DNA from: Siphonodentalium dalli
Taxonomy: Eukaryota > Mollusca > Scaphopoda > Gadilida > Siphonodentaliidae
DNA length: 64,000 bases
NCBI GenBank assembly: GCA_032622095.1
Contig: CP136061.1
Span: 21,766,991-21,830,990, forward strand
Reading direction: 5' to 3'
Below, in pieces: positions 59,802 through 64,000 of this stretch. The notes beneath the pieces were generated by a model. It searched no databases, was not told the DNA's origin, and saw only the letters and a program-made list of their open reading frames with translations. Positions within the stretch are counted from its first letter, which is position 1. Each line of letters begins with the position of its first letter. Made by a program: the position numbers and the translations under genes.

Positions 59802-59969
59802 GTTGTTGAGATCGAATCTGGTGGTGAATTATTGAATGCCGTCCAAAAACTTGAATTTTTGCCTGGATTTCGATTGGAAGGATTTCCTAACAGGGACTCA
59901 TTAGCTTACAAACAGATCTATGACATTGAACATGCCAAGACCATTCTTCGAGGCACACTTCGATATGAG
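59802..59969 (+). CDS. AASS: AASS exon 16 (SDH domain)
   Basis: 168 bases, 56 codons, phase 0 to 0: VVEIESGGELLNAVQKLEFL, PGFRLEGFPNRDSLAYKQIY, DIEHAKTILRGTLRYE. Matches the F.PG..LEGYPNRDS.KY..IY.I..A.T.LRGTLRY block. Acceptor ttctttccag, donor GAG|GTCAGT. Confidence 0.96.
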
Positions 59970-60031
59970 GTCAGTATAAATTAGCTTAATCCTATTATTC
60001 CTGCTATAATCTTTTCCTATTTAGCAGAGAT

Positions 60032-60585
60032 TACAGTAATGCCCTAAATAATCACTGAGAGCTTTCCGATGAATGGCAACAAGCCATATTTCCGACTAAA
60101 TCCTGAAAAGTTACCCATAATTCTTCTGTGGTTAACCCTTTCAGTGCCAGGTCTGATTTTTGTATCAACCCATATACCCTGTGCCAATGCATACTTTTAT
60201 ATATGCGAGTCGCATTGGCCTAACAATTTTTCATCATTTGTTTTTATTTTTTACAATGTTTTACAATTTTATTAATTTTTTCTTATATTCTTTAACAGAC
60301 TTATTTTGTAGGTTTAGTGCCAGGGAATCTTACGTTTTTCATGGGCATCAAAATTATTACTATGAATACTTGGTGATAGTTTTGAGTTATAACATGCCCC
60401 TAAGGTTTTATCCAGTTTGTTTTTAAATTCGCTATAGCATGCTTAAGCATACCCAAAAACAATTCAACCCAAATGTTTTTAATGTTTTTAGGGCCGATTT
60501 TACAGACCGTAAATTAGGGCCGATGAGATCAGCCCCTGGCACTGAAAGGGTTAAGGAGTCGATTATTTAGGGCATTACTGTACAT
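60032..60585. mobile_element. Mariner-like MITE interrupted by a TTAA element
   Basis: Left part 60032-60135 (most of the left arm deleted) and right part 60551-60585 (ttaaggagtcgattatttag...gcattactgta). The interruption is exactly at the TTAA of ggttaagg. Confidence 0.9.
60136..60550. mobile_element. TTAA element nested in a MITE
   Basis: CCCTTTCAGTGCCAGG ends, TTAA at 60132-60135 and 60551-60554. Body as in 20530-20989 but in the opposite orientation, with half of the hairpin deleted (60178-60212). Confidence 0.92.
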
Positions 60586-60686
60586 TCAGTATTTAATAAT
60601 TGAGCTTTTACATTTGTAAAAAGGCACTCAATTTCAAAGAAGTTCCAATCCATCTGCAGTTCAAATTGAAATCCGATGGTTTATAC

Positions 60687-60873
60687 TACAGTAATGCTCT
60701 AATTAATCAACCTCTTAACCACAGCAGAATTATGGGTAACTTTTCAGGATTTAGTCGGAAATATGGCATCTCTCCCCGAGAGCTTTCCGATGAATGGCAA
60801 CAAGCCATAGTTCCGACTAAATCCTGAAAAGTTACCCATAATTCTGCTGTCGATTAATTAGAGCATTACTGTA
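60687..60873. mobile_element. Mariner-like palindromic MITE
   Basis: TIR cagtaatgctctaattaatc and its mirror, TA flanks; small deletions at the centre and in the right arm. Confidence 0.88.
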
Positions 60874-61054
60874 CGTTCACTACCAAACCTGCGAATTATC
60901 ATCAAACTAATAGTACCACCACATCTATTTCTGTCTGCAAGGCAATCCCAAGATCTGATTGGCTAGCATAAACTATGTGCTGCCAAATATAGAGATAGGT
61001 AGTACTTCAGATAATTCAAATTGAAATTTACATTCAAATTGCTTTATTACGCAT

Positions 61055-61404
61055 CAGAGACCAGCCTAGAGGTCGACTTGGGAGACATCTTCTCCCTAAA
61101 ATGTGCCACTTCTCCCTATTTTTGTTCTTGGGAGAAGTGACCTCTCTCATATACCAGCCTGCATAGGGACCAACACCATGTTTAGAGTATATTTATTGAT
61201 TATCATGGTGTTCTTATTCACTATAGTGGTTTTATAAATAGCCTCTTGTATTGTGTAATACTTATTGGATCATAGAAGGGTAATTTTGGGGTGTAATTTG
61301 AATTCAGCCATTGTCACTTCTCCCTGATGACAGTTCACTTCTCCATAATAACCAAACAGGGAGAAGTGACTTCTCCCAAGTTTAAACTTCTAGGCTGGTC
61401 CCTG
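61055..61404. mobile_element. hAT-like element, 350 bp, CAGAGACCAGCC ends
   Basis: cagagaccagcctaga and tctaggctggtccctg, flanked by TTACGCAT / TTACGCAC (8 bp, one mismatch). Subterminal gggagaagtgac / cacttctccc repeats parallel the agggcgaagt repeats of 43665-44554. Same TIR family, different interior. Confidence 0.88.
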
Positions 61405-62398
61405 TTACGCACACGCAGATCTCTTTAAATCATACTTCCTCTTTAATTTTTTATACTTCTGTGTATCAACTCGAGATTGAAACTACAAAAGAATTAGTAC
61501 AATATTATTGAAAAAAAATGGATACTATTCTGCTATTCAATGCAAGATGAACAGTTGCTGTATGGTAGTGCTTCGTCTGTGTTGCAAGATACAGGCATGC
61601 CATGTTTAACGCCAGAACAGTTCAATATTTTACTGGAATGACTGACATGCACAAATTATCCATATTTATAAACCTCATGAAGTATCGATGCCAGCGGCGT
61701 TTGAAAAATTTGTTTAGATACATTGTCAGTTTGATGTTCATATGTAATAATGGACCGTTGGATTTTAATTCAGACTGATCCATGAGTTGAGTCCAGAAAT
61801 ATGAATTATGTGATGTCGTTGGGCAGATATTTTTCTTCTGAAAGGCACGGTGGCCTTTGATGTAAGTTATAATCTAGAAAAAAAAGTAATAAAATTATGA
61901 AAAATTTCTCAAGAATATTTTATTAGTATAGTATAATGATAGTATGAATTTGATATTATCCACAAAACACACTTGTGCGAACCGAGCGTTTGTTTATATA
62001 CAGCAGACAAAGGGTTTTAACCAAATTTCCATTAGTGGGATCTCCCCTGTGTTGAGTCTTCTGCTTATCGCACACTCTTTATGTATTGTACTTTAACATA
62101 ACATGGCTTTTATTACCTAAAACTGCATATGATCTTGACAATAACATTCTATTTGTGCGATATTCTGATTGGTATAAGAACAAAATCTATCTAAATTTTA
62201 GTATTCTTTCTGTTTATGGCAGTTTTAACAGATGTGACTATTTTAACAGCAATACCCATCACGAAAGCCATCCGTATCTTTAACCCAAAAGGAATTACAG
62301 ATCTGGCCTGTTATCTAACCAACATCATGGAAATTGAGAATAATTTTGCTAAAATGTCTACTGGGCAACAAAATTGTTACTAGCATTTGATCTCGGTA
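61405..62398 (+). other. Intron 16, unique sequence
   Basis: AT-rich with no feature recognised. Confidence 0.55.
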
Positions 62399-62546
62399 AA
62401 GAATTATGGGTAACTTTTCCGGATTTAGTCGGAAATATGGCTTGTTGCCATTCATCGGAAAGCTCTCAGTGAGAGCTTTCCAATGAATGGCAACAAGCCA
62501 TATTTCCGACTAAATCCGGAAAAGTTACCCATAATTCTGCTGTGGT
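62399..62546. mobile_element. Mariner-like MITE core without outer ends
   Basis: agaattatgggtaacttttc to gaaaagttacccataattct: a near-perfect palindrome that lacks the CAGTAATGCC termini. The exon 17 acceptor follows ~87 bp later. Confidence 0.85.
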
Positions 62547-62633
62547 TATAGAAAACCACCGTGATGTCTCATAACCCGTGTTTTATCTATTGAAGTTAAC
62601 AGACTTACAACAAAATTACTTTCTCTTTCTCAG

Positions 62634-62729
62634 GGATTCAGTAATGTGGCCAAGGGACTGATGCAAGTCAATTTACTTGATTCTTCACCTAATTCACAGC
62701 TTCATCCTAATGGACCAGAAATTAGCTGG
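62634..62729 (+). CDS. AASS: AASS exon 17 (SDH domain)
   Basis: 96 bases, 32 codons, phase 0 to 0: GFSNVAKGLMQVNLLDSSPN then SQLHPNGPEISW. Matches G...AL.G...LGLI followed by ..L.W in animal enzymes. Acceptor tctctttctcag, donor TGG|GTATGT. Confidence 0.93.
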
Positions 62730-62751
62730 GTATGTAACTTGATTCATCACC

Positions 62752-63083
62752 TCTTTCTGCTTAGGCCTCAACTGCTATGGGAGACCTAGGATCAGATTGA
62801 AGTTCCCTAGTTGAAGTTGGTGATGTTCACCCATTAGTCACCTCGATTATGCATTTTATCTTCTGCAAATTAGGGGATATAGAAATTGAGCAGAAGGGAA
62901 AAGGTAACTAAAAACAATGTTAATTTGAGACAAGATACTTCCCAGAAGACGAGGCTTAAGCAGAATGAGGTCCCCAGAGGGTGAATGTGTTGATGTTAGC
63001 CTGCTGTGCACAGTAGCATCACTAAATTCACTCTCTGGTGACCTCATTCTGCAAATACCAGACACACTATTTCAAGGCCTGTG
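62752..63083. mobile_element. hAT-like MITE, long form
   Basis: Starts inside the left module (tttctgcttaggcctcaact), central gacctaggatcagattgaag and aggggatatagaaattgag, then a complete right module ending atttcaaggcctg. Confidence 0.82.
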
Positions 63084-63524
63084 GGTATGTTAGAACAGAA
63101 TAGGGAGGTTGAGTTACATGTATGTGTAACTTATAATGTGTGTTACTTATTGCTTATAGAGATCCATTGATTGAGAAAAGTTACCTGATTTGATGATGCT
63201 AAAACCCATTTATGGCAGATTTTGGTACACGGAATATCATCAAGGCATTTGTACCCTGTTAAGTCGGGTTACAACTAATACCGTGCAGCCTGCAGGTGAA
63301 TCACTTTCTCTTGTCAGTCATATTTTGAATGTGCTTAGTTGATTTTCCTTTCTATGCTAAATGGATTCTCCCACTAAGTTAAAAAAGAGTACATCGATTT
63401 GGTCTATTATTGACTTTGAGGGGTGTACAGGTAATATAAGCAGACGATGGGTAATAAAAGTTTCTAAGGGGCCATATTTATTGAGGGAAATGTTCAGATT
63501 AATGATCATATTTTCCTCTTACAG

Positions 63525-63640
63525 AAAGCTTATATGTGTGGTCTTTTTGGGAAATCATCAGATCTGTTCATTGACTCATTAAAAGACCTGATCTATGAGA
63601 GGGTAGATCGAGACGACCAGAGGCTGAAATCCATTATAGA
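63525..63640 (+). CDS. AASS: AASS exon 18 (SDH domain)
   Basis: 116 bases, phase 0 to 2: KAYMCGLFGKSSDLFIDSLK then DLIYERVDRDDQRLKSII and two bases (GA). Similar to the K.LLCDLVGIS segment and the following helix. Acceptor cctcttacag, donor GA|GTGAGT. The next exon should start with the conserved LGLL segment; it is not in the last 360 bp of the window. Confidence 0.92.
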
Positions 63641-64000
63641 GTGAGTATCACTGATGCAATTTCTTATATATGAGAATGCACCGGCACAGGATCTTTTTAT
63701 GAAAACGCTCATTATTTACACCTAGACTAACAGGGGACGCTCTTTAATGTTACATGCCAATGAAAAAAGGGACCTTCTTTTTCTTTCTCAGTTGATAAAT
63801 TCTATCACTACAATGTGTTTTCCTGAGACATTCAGTGCATATTTTATCAAGTCATTGTGATCATGAGAATGATAAAAAAGGGTTAACTTACGAGGTTTAA
63901 TCTGAAATCTAAGATTGTGGGGACCAGATGTGAACATAAGAGAAACCAATATAAATGCTCTTTAACTTCTGACAGCTATACGTCCTTACTCCTTTATAAC
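63641..64000 (+). other. Intron 18, 5' part
   Basis: A small fragment of the hairpin module (atttcttatatatgagaatg, 63658-63695) lies near the donor. No further AASS exon is supported before the window ends. Confidence 0.6.

Larger units (their letters stand above)
15948..63640 (+). other. AASS: AASS gene, partial (18 internal exons)
   Basis: Mitochondrial bifunctional enzyme of the saccharopine pathway. The LKR half joins lysine and 2-oxoglutarate to saccharopine with NADPH; the SDH half splits saccharopine to glutamate and alpha-aminoadipate semialdehyde with NAD+. The 18 exons were found by translated similarity to animal AASS as I remember it. Each has AG before and GT after it, and phases match at every junction, giving 2204 coding bases (734 codons plus 2 bases). 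Key motifs in order: [98 protein letters not shown] and ILRGTLRY. No frameshift or in-frame stop was seen, so the gene looks intact. Exons for the first ~75 and last ~110 residues were not found. Introns run from 788 to 7154 bp and are full of repeats. Confidence 0.97.

Noticed and set aside
20873-60212. Regular palindromic repeats resembling a CRISPR or attachment-site series
   Set aside because: Copies are far apart, inside TTAA-flanked elements, in a eukaryotic gene; no spacer array.
63976-64000. Possible AASS exon 19 after tctgacag (phase-compatible, reading DYTSLLLYN)
   Set aside because: The enzyme should continue with an LGLL-like segment, which this does not resemble, and the pyrimidine tract is weak.

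Overview
This is animal nuclear DNA holding the middle of one large, intron-rich gene on the plus strand. The gene is AASS, alpha-aminoadipic semialdehyde synthase, the bifunctional lysine-ketoglutarate reductase / saccharopine dehydrogenase (LKR/SDH) of mitochondrial lysine breakdown. I can join 18 exons between 15948 and 63640. Their phases are compatible at every junction and they encode about 734 consecutive residues, roughly residue 75 to 810 of the ~926-residue vertebrate enzyme. The exons for the N-terminus and for the last ~110 residues are not visible and should lie outside the window. I recognise no second protein gene, no RNA gene and no transposase. The organism is probably a mollusc, most likely a bivalve. 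That rests on the AT-rich introns and on arrays built from 'gaaatttggtatgtg' and 'gagttatggccc' motifs; it is inference.

Layout. 1-1550: palindromic MITEs. 1583-7547: a ~6 kb minisatellite with 51-52 bp units and a higher-order repeat. 7755-12158: a foldback structure with ~1.3 kb arms and a minisatellite loop. 12201-12620 and about 12900-15240: two more inverted-repeat structures. 15948-63640: AASS, with introns of 0.8-7.2 kb packed with non-autonomous elements. The LKR half is encoded by exons 1-8 and the SDH half by exons 9-18. The dinucleotide-binding motif of SDH is in exon 10.

Mobile DNA. At least four families can be defined by ends and target-site duplications. (a) A ~215 bp palindromic MITE flanked by TA, Tc1/mariner-like, 13 copies. 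(b) A hAT-like MITE with 8 bp duplications, in a 151 bp palindromic form and 330-450 bp long forms. (c) TTAA-flanked, piggyBac-like elements with at least four kinds of end; several share one internal ~70 bp hairpin. (d) Larger hAT-like elements of 1591, 890 and 350 bp with 8 bp duplications. A further element carries a tandem array of 155-164 bp units and occurs with about 1, 11 and 17 units.

The most unusual observation is that three AASS exons have a tandemly duplicated exon-intron boundary. Exon 1 has a decoy acceptor 75 bp upstream. Exon 13 has a copied donor 56 bp downstream. Exon 5's acceptor plus the first ~39 exon bases have become a 72 bp minisatellite with about 16 extra acceptor copies in front of the true one. 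The window also holds a filled and an empty site for one hAT-like insertion, and a TTAA element inserted inside a mariner-like MITE.
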